A stretch of 36,090 bases of DNA from Clostridia bacterium. Lineage in GTDB: Bacteria > Bacillota > Clostridia > Lachnospirales > Lachnospiraceae. Positions 1-7,207 of the stretch are shown one piece after another. Each line of letters opens with the position of its first letter. Within the stretch, counting starts at the first letter, position 1. The stretch spans positions 1 through 36,090 of the forward strand of contig SAAH01000030.1 of the NCBI GenBank assembly GCA_009929525.1, given 5' to 3'. The position numbers and the translations under genes are program-made. The notes beneath the pieces were generated by a model. That model did no database searches. It was given only the letters and a program-made list of their open reading frames with translations, and was not told where the DNA came from.

Positions 1-466
1 CCACCAATTACCGAAATAATATCGCAAAACAGGTTTTAAAAATTCTCTGTTTTGTACAAAAATTAATTAGTTCCCCAAGGGGGTTCTGAACAGTTACGAA
101 ATAAGTATACATTAACCCCTTCGCTTTTACAATCCAAGTTGAATTTTCGGAGCCACAAGTAACAATTTCTAGTCTCATTTCAATGTTGAAAGCTTCGTTT
201 TTCCAGTTTCCACGCTCCCATTTTGAGTTCTTAACAAGCAGACCCTTCCTACTCCGAGGAGTATAAAGAGATGATTATTTAGGGGGTCCCCTAATACCCC
301 TGTGCTTCTTTCAAGATTATTCAAAAAGTTTTTCAAAATACCGTAATAAAAAAACTTCTCACTGGCTACATAATACCATATCCCATCCTCGCCTGCACTT
401 TCAATTTTCCCCATCCTTTGTGAACTTTTGACAACATATCCACTTTTTCTTTAGTCCTCTGACCGA
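1..466. other. Left-edge region without a supported gene
   Basis: I see no convincing gene here. A 79-codon minus-strand reading frame (175-414) exists, but its start codon directly abuts an AAAGG with no spacing and its product resembles nothing I recognise. A short perfect palindrome, TTAGGGG-GT-CCCCTAA, lies at 279-294; its two-base centre makes an RNA hairpin unlikely. The stretch is AT-rich and could be a decayed gene or plain intergenic DNA. Confidence 0.4.
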
Positions 467-496
467 TTGTCGGGAAATGTCGCCTTGTGCTATAAT
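467..496 (+). promoter_or_regulatory. Promoter of the D,D-carboxypeptidase gene
   Basis: TTGTCG at 467-472 and a perfect TATAAT at 491-496 are separated by 18 bp, a sigma-A type promoter. It lies about 50 bp upstream of the chosen start codon at 550. Confidence 0.7.
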
Positions 497-549
497 GATT
501 TCATCTGGCATTTTGTCAGCATACGATCATGTACAAAAAGGAGATTCCC

Positions 550-2163
550 ATGAATGACATAAAGAAAATACGACGGACCTTTGCCCTTTTATGTGCAATT
601 TTCATGATTCTGTCAAATTTGATTTTTAATCCCAACATAGAAACGGTCCGCGGTGCAAATTTATCTTTGCCTTCCGGCGCACTAAGTACTGCAGTTGATC
701 CCAACGCTGCAGTCGATCCGAATGCGGTGGCTGACCCGAACGCTGCTGATCCTAACACGGCGGCTGATCCCAATGCTGTAGCTGACCCGAATGCGGTGGC
801 TGACCCGAACGCTGTCACTGACCCGAACGCCGCCACCGATCCCAACGCCCAGGTCACCGAAGAACCAGAACGTCTGGAACCAGATGCCTATTTTGAGCCT
901 GTCCAGTCGGATGCCACCGCAGGCTGGCCTGCCGGTCCTGCTGTATGGGCTGAGTCTGCTGTCGTTATGGACCTTGACAGCGGAGCATTTCTTTATTCCA
1001 AAAACATGGATACCGTCAAATATCCTGCCAGTATAACCAAGATAATGACGACGCTGGTCGCCATCGAGAATTCCAATCTAAATGAACGTGTCACTTTCTC
1101 TGAAAATGCCATCTATGGGATCGAGCGTGACAGCTCTCACATCGGTATGCGTGTCGGTGAAATTATTTCTATGGAGGATTGTCTCTATGGAATGATGCTG
1201 GAATCAGCAAATGAAGTATGTATGGCCGTGGCCGAACACATAAGTGGAAATGTTGACGGTTTTGTTGAACTGATGAATCAAAAAGCTGTCTCTCTTGGCT
1301 GCACGAACACTCATTTTTCCAATACCAACGGCCTGCCCGATGAAAATCACTATACAACAGCTCACGATATGGCTTTGATCGCACAGGCAGCATACAAAAA
1401 CAAGACATTTCGTACTATTTGCCAGACGGATGTCCACTGCATTCCCAAAACCAACATGTGTGGGGAAGAAAGATGGCTGTGCAATCATCATAAGATGCTG
1501 CCCGATAAAGACTACACCTATGAAGGCTGTACAGGCGGAAAGACAGGATTTACTCAGGCTGCACTCAATACTCTGGTAACCTATGCGGAGCGAAACGGCC
1601 GCCGTCTCGTATGCGTTTCCCTGAGAACAAATGGCGCTCAGATCTACGCTGACACAGCCTCCATGTTGGACTATGGATTTAATAATTTCCAGAATGTCCC
1701 TATCTATTCCCGAAATACCTGTGCGGCGTCTAAGATGCTCTATCCATCGATGTGTTTTGGATTCCCATGTACTGTGGATGCTCTTCGCCCTTCCTGCACT
1801 GTCACATTACCAGTGAGTGCAACTGCCGATCAGATTGAAACTTCTGCTTCCCTGGGGGAAACTTCCATCACACGGGCTTACCTCTATAATCAGTATCCGG
1901 TAGGAAATGAATCCATCTCTGCTGATGCGATCCGCACATTGATGACTCCGAAAACCAGTGCAGCTGCAACAGAGGAATCCTTTATCGGCTCAGCATCTAA
2001 TAAGACTTCTGAGATGGTTGGTTCTGTAACAGAAACCGTTTCCAACACCATAAAAAAACTTCCTATATACATATATATATTAGCAGTAATTCTGCTTCTG
2101 GTAATTATCATGGAAATTTTCCTGATCATACGAAGACGAAAAAGGAAGCATAAAAACAAATAG
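550..2163 (+). CDS. Serine-type D-Ala-D-Ala carboxypeptidase (peptidase S11) with DPNA-repeat linker
   Basis: The product trims the terminal D-Ala from peptidoglycan stem peptides at the outer face of the membrane. All three penicillin-binding motifs are visible: SITK (S161, K164), SAN (219-221) and KTG (331-333). An N-terminal signal or membrane segment (residues 10-27) is followed by a low-complexity linker of nine DPN[A/T] units (about 48-100), then the catalytic domain, a C-terminal domain, a second membrane segment near the end and a basic RRRKRKHK tail. PBP5-type enzymes usually have a C-terminal amphipathic helix and no such N-terminal repeat linker. I chose ATG 550 over ATG 529 because AAAAAGGAG lies 6-7 bases upstream of it. 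Length is 537 residues. The gene ends at a bidirectional terminator facing the exonuclease gene. Confidence 0.93.
   Translation: MNDIKKIRRTFALLCAIFMILSNLIFNPNIETVRGANLSLPSGALSTAVDPNAAVDPNAVADPNAADPNTAADPNAVADPNAVADPNAVTDPNAATDPNAQVTEEPERLEPDAYFEPVQSDATAGWPAGPAVWAESAVVMDLDSGAFLYSKNMDTVKYPASITKIMTTLVAIENSNLNERVTFSENAIYGIERDSSHIGMRVGEIISMEDCLYGMMLESANEVCMAVAEHISGNVDGFVELMNQKAVSLGCTNTHFSNTNGLPDENHYTTAHDMALIAQAAYKNKTFRTICQTDVHCIPKTNMCGEERWLCNHHKMLPDKDYTYEGCTGGKTGFTQAALNTLVTYAERNGRRLVCVSLRTNGAQIYADTASMLDYGFNNFQNVPIYSRNTCAASKMLYPSMCFGFPCTVDALRPSCTVTLPVSATADQIETSASLGETSITRAYLYNQYPVGNESISADAIRTLMTPKTSAAATEESFIGSASNKTSEMVGSVTETVSNTIKKLPIYIYILAVILLLVIIMEIFLIIRRRKRKHKNK
691..849 (+). repeat. In-frame DPNA coding repeat
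   Basis: Nine copies of a degenerate 18-base unit (one copy is 15 bases) encode xxDPNA in the carboxypeptidase. Recurring variants are gacccgaacgc, gatcccaacgc and gatccgaatgc. The repeat forms a Pro/Asp/Asn-rich spacer between the membrane and the catalytic domain, and as an in-frame unit it could change copy number without disrupting the gene. Confidence 0.9.
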
Positions 2164-2193
2164 CGTGATCCAACAACGTGGAAAAAAACAGCC

Positions 2194-2231
2194 AAAAGGG
2201 GAATTACACCAACGAATGTAATTCCCCTTTT
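2194..2231. terminator. Bidirectional terminator between convergent genes
   Basis: A perfect 14-bp inverted repeat (AAAAGGGGAATTAC and its complement) encloses a 10-base loop. It lies between the stop codons of the carboxypeptidase gene (2163) and the convergent exonuclease gene (2241). The arms end in T runs on both strands and the minus-strand side continues into a further T run. Confidence 0.9.
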
Positions 2232-2240
2232 GATATGATC

Positions 2241-3203
2241 CTAACTCTTAGCCCTTTCCTGTCTGCGCCTGATCTTTCTTTTTCTCCGGATCTCATCTTT
2301 CTTTTCACGGATCATCTGAGCCTCAAGTTCATCTGTCAACTTCAAGGTCTTAACAACAAAAACCTTTCCCATCTCCGTCCGCTTCATGCGGATCTTTCCT
2401 TTTATCCAACCATGGTGAGCACAGTACGCCATACAGTAATAATTCTTCTGTCCGCTGGAGAACCAACGGATCTTTTTTCTCACGTTCTTTCCACACAAAA
2501 AACAGCGGCTGCTGGTCACTTCCTTATCCAGCATCGCCTCTTCCTTCGAATCAAATTCTCTGGAAATGTATTTTTCATATCCCGGGTATACCACATGGAT
2601 TTCTTGCTCTTTTTTCTGAGGGTTCTGGTAACAGTCGATGGAAAAAAATGTGTCGCTCACTTCACCATCGATCCTGGCAAATACCAATGCTGTATACCAG
2701 GCATCCGCCAAAGCCCTATGAAAATCCTTCTGCTTTTCCAACCCCAGAAAATCCACCGCATACTCCAATGATTTTCTGCTTTCTCCATCTTCAAGATCCA
2801 AGCTGAACAACTTCTGTGCGTCCAGATAAGAGATGGGTCCCTTCAAAAGCTGAAGCACACCGTAGTACTTCATATTTCTCTGTAGTTCCAAAAGGTCGGT
2901 ATTTCCCCAGGTACAGAACATATAATCCTCGCCGCACCATTTTATAAATTCTCGGATAGCTTTATAAAATGCCGTTCCCTGCTCCAGCGTTTTCATATCA
3001 AGCTGGATGATCTCCTGGGTTCGAAAATGTAATTTTTTATATACACGTGGCTGAACCAATACATGATATTGATCTATGATCTGCTTTTCGCTATTTAGTT
3101 TTACTGCTCCGATTTCAACAATCTCGAAGGGAATTCTCTCATTTTCCTGCCCTTTACCATAAGGACACTGATTCCATTCCAGATCAAAGACAATGTAATT
3201 CAT
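2241..3203 (-). CDS. DEDDh-family 3'-5' exonuclease with C-terminal Cys/His module
   Basis: This is a DnaQ-like exonuclease predicted to remove nucleotides from 3' ends using two metal ions. The five DEDDh residues can be read directly: D7 and E9 in the first strand (FDLEW), D103 (NTDLL), H162 and D167 (FHRALADAW). The last 110 residues form an extra module with a CxxC pair (RCFLCG), a second Cys cluster (YYCMAYCAHHG) and a very basic tail, suggesting zinc and nucleic-acid binding; this part is not a standard exonuclease domain. I chose ATG 3203 rather than the upstream TTG because AGGAAGG sits at suitable spacing and the family begins with MNYIVFD. Length is 320 residues. The gene is monocistronic, between its own promoter and a shared terminator. 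Whether the substrate is RNA or DNA cannot be told. Confidence 0.88.
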   Translation of the reverse strand: MNYIVFDLEWNQCPYGKGQENERIPFEIVEIGAVKLNSEKQIIDQYHVLVQPRVYKKLHFRTQEIIQLDMKTLEQGTAFYKAIREFIKWCGEDYMFCTWGNTDLLELQRNMKYYGVLQLLKGPISYLDAQKLFSLDLEDGESRKSLEYAVDFLGLEKQKDFHRALADAWYTALVFARIDGEVSDTFFSIDCYQNPQKKEQEIHVVYPGYEKYISREFDSKEEAMLDKEVTSSRCFLCGKNVRKKIRWFSSGQKNYYCMAYCAHHGWIKGKIRMKRTEMGKVFVVKTLKLTDELEAQMIREKKDEIRRKRKIRRRQERAKS

Positions 3204-3236
3204 GGCTCTTGGTTCCTTCCTCAAGTTTCTCTACAA

Positions 3237-3265
3237 AGTATAATGCATTGAAACAATTCAGTCAA
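3237..3265 (-). promoter_or_regulatory. Promoter of the exonuclease gene
   Basis: On the minus strand, TTGACT (3265-3260) and TATACT (3242-3237) are spaced 17 bp apart, just upstream of the exonuclease start codon at 3203. Confidence 0.75.
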
Positions 3266-3296
3266 CAAGAGAACCGTCCGCACCGTTACATTATCG

Positions 3297-4001
3297 TTAT
3301 ATCTTCTCGATTTTATTTCTAAGATTTAACATTTTCTGATCAAGAGAAGCAATCTCATCCGAGTACATTTTCAGTTCATCGGCTGCTTCCTTCGCGCCCT
3401 TGACATTTTTCTTATATACCAGCTGATAATTAAGCACTGACCAAAAATCCATTGCGATCGTCCTGATCTGGATCTCAACACGCTTGGTTTCTGACTTATC
3501 ATCCATATAGATAGGCAGATCGATGATCATGTGATAACTCATATATCCATTTTTCTTCGGCTTCTGGATATAATCTTTTTCACGGATCACTTTGATATCT
3601 TTCTGACCTTTTAGACGTTTTGCGATCTCGTACACATCATCCAGATATAAACATACGATCCTTATCCCGATCAGATCATTCAATTTCTCCTGTGCACTTT
3701 TAAAATCAAGCCCGTACCCTTTTCTCTGCAGTTTCGCATAGATACTATCCGGAGCCTTTATCCGTCCGTTGACACTTCTCATCACTTCTCTTCCGTGCCT
3801 CGCATTCATCTGCTCATCGATGATCTTTATCTTTGCCTCCAATATCCCTATGGCATATTGGCATCGCAGAAGATATTGATCTTTATCCATCTCCTGTGCG
3901 ATCTTATCAATTTCTTTATTTTCCGATTTCATTCTACTGTATCCAATTCTGTGTTTTATCACTGTCTGATTTTTCAAAACACTACTCTTTTTAATAGTCA
4001 T
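3297..4001 (-). CDS. Small alarmone synthetase, (p)ppGpp synthetase domain only
   Basis: It is a RelQ/RelP-type single-domain enzyme predicted to transfer pyrophosphate from ATP to GDP or GTP, making (p)ppGpp under stress. Visible synthetase motifs are NDLIGIRI with the catalytic Asp (D109), REKDYI (140-145), KPKKNGYMSYH (147-157) and VEIQIRT with the catalytic Glu (E176). No hydrolase HD domain, TGS or ACT domain is present; at 234 residues it is typical of small synthetases. Helices at both ends (about 26-66 and 200-234) fit the oligomerising ends of RelQ. The segment after VEIQIRT reads FWSVLNYQLVYK, where relatives usually have LEH; this is unusual. The start is uncertain: ATG 4001 has only a weak AGAAG, and Met24 (ATG 3932) is an alternative without a better site. 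Confidence 0.9.
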   Translation of the reverse strand: MTIKKSSVLKNQTVIKHRIGYSRMKSENKEIDKIAQEMDKDQYLLRCQYAIGILEAKIKIIDEQMNARHGREVMRSVNGRIKAPDSIYAKLQRKGYGLDFKSAQEKLNDLIGIRIVCLYLDDVYEIAKRLKGQKDIKVIREKDYIQKPKKNGYMSYHMIIDLPIYMDDKSETKRVEIQIRTIAMDFWSVLNYQLVYKKNVKGAKEAADELKMYSDEIASLDQKMLNLRNKIEKI

Positions 4002-4117
4002 TCCAAAATTTCTTCTATTTTATCAGCTAAAGTAACACAGTATCTATCTCACTAGATTTAAATACAAGTATATTATATGTAAAATCACCAACGCCCATAC
4101 CCGCCATTTGGCAGATA

Positions 4118-4399
4118 TCAGCCACAGTACTCCTGCAGTACAGTCGTCAGCGCTGACGCACTGCTGGAATGTGTGCGGGCAATCTGGATCTTATTTCGCT
4201 TTGCTTCTGTGACTGCACTATGTACCATCTTATGGGAAACCGTATTGGTAAACAGGATCATAAGATCCGGCGTTCCCAGTTTTTTCTTAAATCCACTTTT
4301 TTCTTTTACAAATACTTTGGCTTTGCATCCATGCTTCTTACAGATTTCCTCGTACTGACAGACCATACATTCATTACCGCCGATGATCACAACGCTCAT
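4118..4399 (-). CDS. DUF2325 Cys-rich small protein
   Basis: This 93-residue protein matches the DUF2325 family: a Rossmann-like start (MSVVIIGGNE) and an alternating strand/helix pattern with TPDLMILFTN in the middle and ARTHSSSAS near the end. Four cysteines (C11, C14, C20, C25) are clustered in the first third as CxxC-x5-C-x4-C, which could hold a metal or an iron-sulfur cluster. The function of the family is not established. The start is firm, with AGGAGG ten bases upstream of the ATG. It has its own promoter, overlapped by a large palindrome, so it is very likely repressed by a dedicated regulator. Confidence 0.85.
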   Translation of the reverse strand: MSVVIIGGNECMVCQYEEICKKHGCKAKVFVKEKSGFKKKLGTPDLMILFTNTVSHKMVHSAVTEAKRNKIQIARTHSSSASALTTVLQEYCG

Positions 4400-4433
4400 T
4401 TCCTACCTCCTGTTTGGGTCTCTTATGGTTTTT

Positions 4434-4465
4434 CTTTGAGTTAGTTAGCATTAACTAACTCAAAG
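4434..4465 (-). promoter_or_regulatory. Palindromic operator overlapping the DUF2325 promoter
   Basis: A perfect 14-bp inverted repeat (CTTTGAGTTAGTTA and its complement) flanks the four bases GCAT. It overlaps the -10 element and covers the expected transcription start of the DUF2325 gene. No T tract follows on either strand, so it is not a terminator. The nested TTAG/CTAA pattern resembles DtxR/IdeR-type iron boxes; that regulator assignment is inference. Confidence 0.75.
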
Positions 4466-4491
4466 ATATCATAAACCGCTCCCTTTGTCAA
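4463..4491 (-). promoter_or_regulatory. Promoter of the DUF2325 gene
   Basis: On the minus strand a perfect TTGACA (4491-4486) and TATCTT (4468-4463) are separated by 17 bp. The -10 element runs into the palindrome at 4434-4465. Confidence 0.8.
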
Positions 4492-4524
4492 CAACATTGC
4501 TCCAAACTATGAAGTACGTTATGC

Positions 4525-4568
4525 AAAATATTAACGGCACACAAACCAATTATATGATTTATGTGCCG
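4525..4568 (-). terminator. Terminator of the kinase-HPt operon
   Basis: The minus-strand RNA can form a 13-bp stem (CGGCACATAAATC with GGTTTGTGTGCCG, including G-U pairs) around an 8-base loop, followed by TTAATATTTT. On the plus strand the G-U pairs become A-C mismatches, so the structure belongs to the minus-strand transcript ending at the HPt gene. Confidence 0.75.
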
Positions 4569-4591
4569 CACAAAACTGCTGAATCTTCAAT

Positions 4592-4966
4592 TTATTCCTG
4601 TCCACCTACGCTGCTCTTCCAGTTATTGATAGCCTCTGTGAAGCGATCATACTCCACAGTAAGATCTTCATATGCCTCAAGTGCATCCTCTATATTCCCG
4701 TCCCGCAGTTCCTCCAGCATGTCTATCGCTGCATCTGCAAGAGGGAGAAATCCCAGGTTATTTACAATACCTTTCAGTGCATGTACTGCCTTTTCTGCGG
4801 CATCGTAATCTTTTGCCCCGACTGCTGCTTTCAGTTTTCCCATACTTCCTTCATTCGGAAAATCTTGTACATACTTCAGATACATCTCCTCATCATCTAA
4901 AAATCTTTCAAGAGCATCCTCTGTCTCTGCACCCATCTTATCCAGTATTGTCATAATTTCATTCAT
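4592..4966 (-). CDS. Stand-alone HPt phosphotransfer protein
   Basis: At 124 residues this is essentially a single histidine-containing phosphotransfer domain. The phospho-accepting histidine is H62 in the characteristic AVHALKGIVNNLG segment, surrounded by amphipathic helices of a four-helix bundle. HPt proteins pass phosphate between the receiver domain of a hybrid kinase and a final response regulator. The gene lies 62 bp downstream of the soluble hybrid kinase, which has receivers but no HPt, so they probably form one phosphorelay. The two larger hybrid kinases at 15-21 kb also lack an HPt and could use it. I chose ATG 4966 because AGAGGAGG precedes it by eight bases; the longer frame has no ribosome binding site. 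No DNA-binding response regulator is encoded in this window. Confidence 0.88.
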   Translation of the reverse strand: MNEIMTILDKMGAETEDALERFLDDEEMYLKYVQDFPNEGSMGKLKAAVGAKDYDAAEKAVHALKGIVNNLGFLPLADAAIDMLEELRDGNIEDALEAYEDLTVEYDRFTEAINNWKSSVGGQE

Positions 4967-5028
4967 CTGTGTTCCTCCTCTTTCCTTCGGTCTTATATGC
5001 TCCGGCATTTTCTAATTCTACTATTCTA

Positions 5029-6990
5029 TCAGTTCTGGCCAACCAGCTTATCCAGCGATGTATACAGCCGCTCTGTATCTATCGGTTTTGCTATATGATC
5101 GTTCATTCCTGCCTCTAAAGACTTTCTCACATCTGATGTAAATGCATTTGCTGTAACCGCTATGATCGGTATGTCCTTTCCCTGTGGATGTTTTGATTCC
5201 CGGATATATCTGGTTGCTTCGTATCCGTTCATCTTAGGCATCTGGATATCCATCAGTACCGCATCATACATGCCTTCCTCAGACTCATCAAACATTTGGC
5301 AGACCTCCTGTCCGTCAACTGCCCTGTCTATCTCAAATCCCACCATATGCAAAAGATCCATAACAACTTCCGCATTCAGCGTGTTATCCTCTGCCAGCAG
5401 GATTCTCTTTCCATCAAACTTATAGTTTACACTGTTCTCTGTATTTTCATGATAATTGCCGCCGCTGATATTCATCAGAAGATCAAACACGGTAGATTGG
5501 AACATCGGCTTCGGCACTACCACATTTGCTCCCGCCATCTTTGCATCCTTTTCTATCTCTCCCATATCATAAGCAGAGGCAACTACGATCACTGTATCAT
5601 CATCAAATGTAGTTCGTATCGCCCTCGTTATTTCGATACCGCTCATTCCCGGCATCCTCCAGTCAACAAAACAGATATCATATCCCCTGCTCTCCGAAAA
5701 TGCCTTTTTCATGATCTCCAGGGCTTCCGGTCCACTTTCTGCGACATCACACGTTATCCCCATCCTGCTAAGTACCATCTTGGCATAATCCTGTGTCTCC
5801 CTGTCATCATCGATAATAAGCGCACGAACAGATTTTAACTTTTCAAGAGAAACATCATTCAGCTCTCTTGTAATGGTAAATGGAATGTCCGCTGCAAATG
5901 TACTTCCCTGGCCTTTCGCACTGGTTACATTGATCGTTCCTCCCATCAATTCTACGATATTCTTAACAATAGAAAGCCCAAGCCCGCTTCCACCATGATT
6001 TCTCACCGTATCCATCGTTTCCTGTTCAAACGGTTCAAAAATCTGCATCTGTCTTTCCTCAGCGATACCCTCGCCGTTATCCTCAACTTCAAAACGCAGC
6101 TTTACCATATTCGCCACACGGGAAATCTGGCTGACACGCACATTGATCTCACCGCCATTTGGCGTAAACTTTACAGCATTGGAAATCAGATTGACAAGAA
6201 TCTGCTTCAATCGATGAGGGTCTCCAAAAAGATATTCCTCTGTAAAATTGACCAGGTTCATATTGAACCGGATGTTCTTCTCATTACATTGTCCGTAGAA
6301 CATCGCAGAGATACTCTCAACCATTCTTTTAAAATCAAATGGGCTTTTTGTAATTACGATCTTCTGATGCTCGATCGCGGAGATATCCAGAATATCATTG
6401 ATCACGCTCAGAAGATATTTTGATGAACTCTTTATCTTCTGGTTCAGTTCTTCCACCTTGATAGGATTCGAAAGATTTCCTTCTATCAAAGTAGAAAGGC
6501 TGATGATCGAGTTGATCGGTGTACGTATCTCATGACTCATCTTCGAGAAAAATTCTGTCTTTGCTTTATTCAGGCTTTCTGCATGAGTCAGTGCCTGTTT
6601 CAGATTCTCCAACTGCAGTACATACTTTTGTACAAGATTATCTACACGTTTTTTTACAATATACGGATCATAAGGCTTCGTCACAAAATCATCCGCACCC
6701 AGATCAAAGGCTCTTCTCTCCGACTTATCTACTGCACCTGTTGTTACAACGATAGGGATCGCAGAGAGCTTCTGACTTCCCTTCATCGCAGTTATCACCT
6801 CGTAACCATCCATGACCGGCATGGACAGATCAAGAAGGACAATATCTATATCATGCATATCCAGCACTTCCATGGCTTCCCGTCCATTTTCCGCAGAAAA
6901 TACTGTATATTCTTTTCCAAATATCTTTATGAGCATCGCTCTGTTCATCTCTATATCATCTACTATAAGCATCTGATAATTCGTTTTCAT
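5029..6990 (-). CDS. Soluble hybrid histidine kinase, REC-HisKA-HATPase-REC-REC
   Basis: The product has 653 residues and no membrane segment. Order of domains: an N-terminal receiver (D54 in VLLDLSMP), a coiled linker, HisKA with H153 in KMSHEIRTP, a HATPase_c domain with NAVKF and GSGLGLS boxes, then two further receivers with phospho-acceptor Asp in FVDWRMP and LMDIQMP. Both C-terminal receivers keep the acidic pair and the conserved Lys, so all three look functional. Input must come through the first receiver, that is from another kinase or phosphotransfer protein, rather than from an external ligand. I chose ATG 6990 because GGAGG lies five bases upstream and the frame further upstream crosses the promoter. 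It is co-transcribed with the HPt gene. Its receiver pair resembles that of the kinase at 17936-20929, suggesting paralogy. Confidence 0.93.
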   Translation of the reverse strand: MKTNYQMLIVDDIEMNRAMLIKIFGKEYTVFSAENGREAMEVLDMHDIDIVLLDLSMPVMDGYEVITAMKGSQKLSAIPIVVTTGAVDKSERRAFDLGADDFVTKPYDPYIVKKRVDNLVQKYVLQLENLKQALTHAESLNKAKTEFFSKMSHEIRTPINSIISLSTLIEGNLSNPIKVEELNQKIKSSSKYLLSVINDILDISAIEHQKIVITKSPFDFKRMVESISAMFYGQCNEKNIRFNMNLVNFTEEYLFGDPHRLKQILVNLISNAVKFTPNGGEINVRVSQISRVANMVKLRFEVEDNGEGIAEERQMQIFEPFEQETMDTVRNHGGSGLGLSIVKNIVELMGGTINVTSAKGQGSTFAADIPFTITRELNDVSLEKLKSVRALIIDDDRETQDYAKMVLSRMGITCDVAESGPEALEIMKKAFSESRGYDICFVDWRMPGMSGIEITRAIRTTFDDDTVIVVASAYDMGEIEKDAKMAGANVVVPKPMFQSTVFDLLMNISGGNYHENTENSVNYKFDGKRILLAEDNTLNAEVVMDLLHMVGFEIDRAVDGQEVCQMFDESEEGMYDAVLMDIQMPKMNGYEATRYIRESKHPQGKDIPIIAVTANAFTSDVRKSLEAGMNDHIAKPIDTERLYTSLDKLVGQN

Positions 6991-7071
6991 CACTAACCTC
7001 CAAAAATTTGATTTCTGCCCATCGTGAAGTCTGCAAAATGTCCACATGCCAGACATTTTACTGTCTATATA

Positions 7072-7099
7072 ATTATATACCACACACACTTGAAAGCAA
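7072..7099 (-). promoter_or_regulatory. Promoter of the soluble hybrid kinase-HPt operon
   Basis: On the minus strand TTGCTT (7099-7094) and TATAAT (7077-7072) are separated by 16 bp, about 80 bp upstream of the kinase start codon. It is divergent from the dehydrogenase promoter and practically back to back with it. Confidence 0.6.
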
Positions 7100-7116
7100 G
7101 AAAAAATAAATACTTT

Positions 7117-7145
7117 TTGCAAAGAAGCACCAATAGGTATATATT
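7117..7145 (+). promoter_or_regulatory. Promoter of the 2-hydroxyacid dehydrogenase gene
   Basis: TTGCAA (7117-7122) and TATATT (7140-7145) are separated by 17 bp. The start codon at 7208 follows about 60 bp later. Confidence 0.65.
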
Positions 7146-7207
7146 GTATTATTATATACGCCCTGTATATTATGGGGCAAAACGTGAACAGGAAAGAGGA
7201 AAAAAGG

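Noticed and set aside
279-294. TTAGGGG-GT-CCCCTAA palindrome as a terminator
   Set aside because: The two-base centre cannot form a hairpin loop without losing pairs, and no T tract follows.
175-414. 79-codon minus-strand frame at the left edge
   Set aside because: The AAAGG abuts the start codon, no promoter is visible and the product is not recognisable; not supported as a gene.
691-849. Repeat array as a CRISPR or minisatellite
   Set aside because: Units are contiguous, in frame and code for DPNA inside a real gene; there are no spacers.
4434-4465. Palindrome as the terminator of the HPt gene
   Set aside because: No T tract follows on either strand, it overlaps a promoter, and a better terminator lies at 4525-4568.
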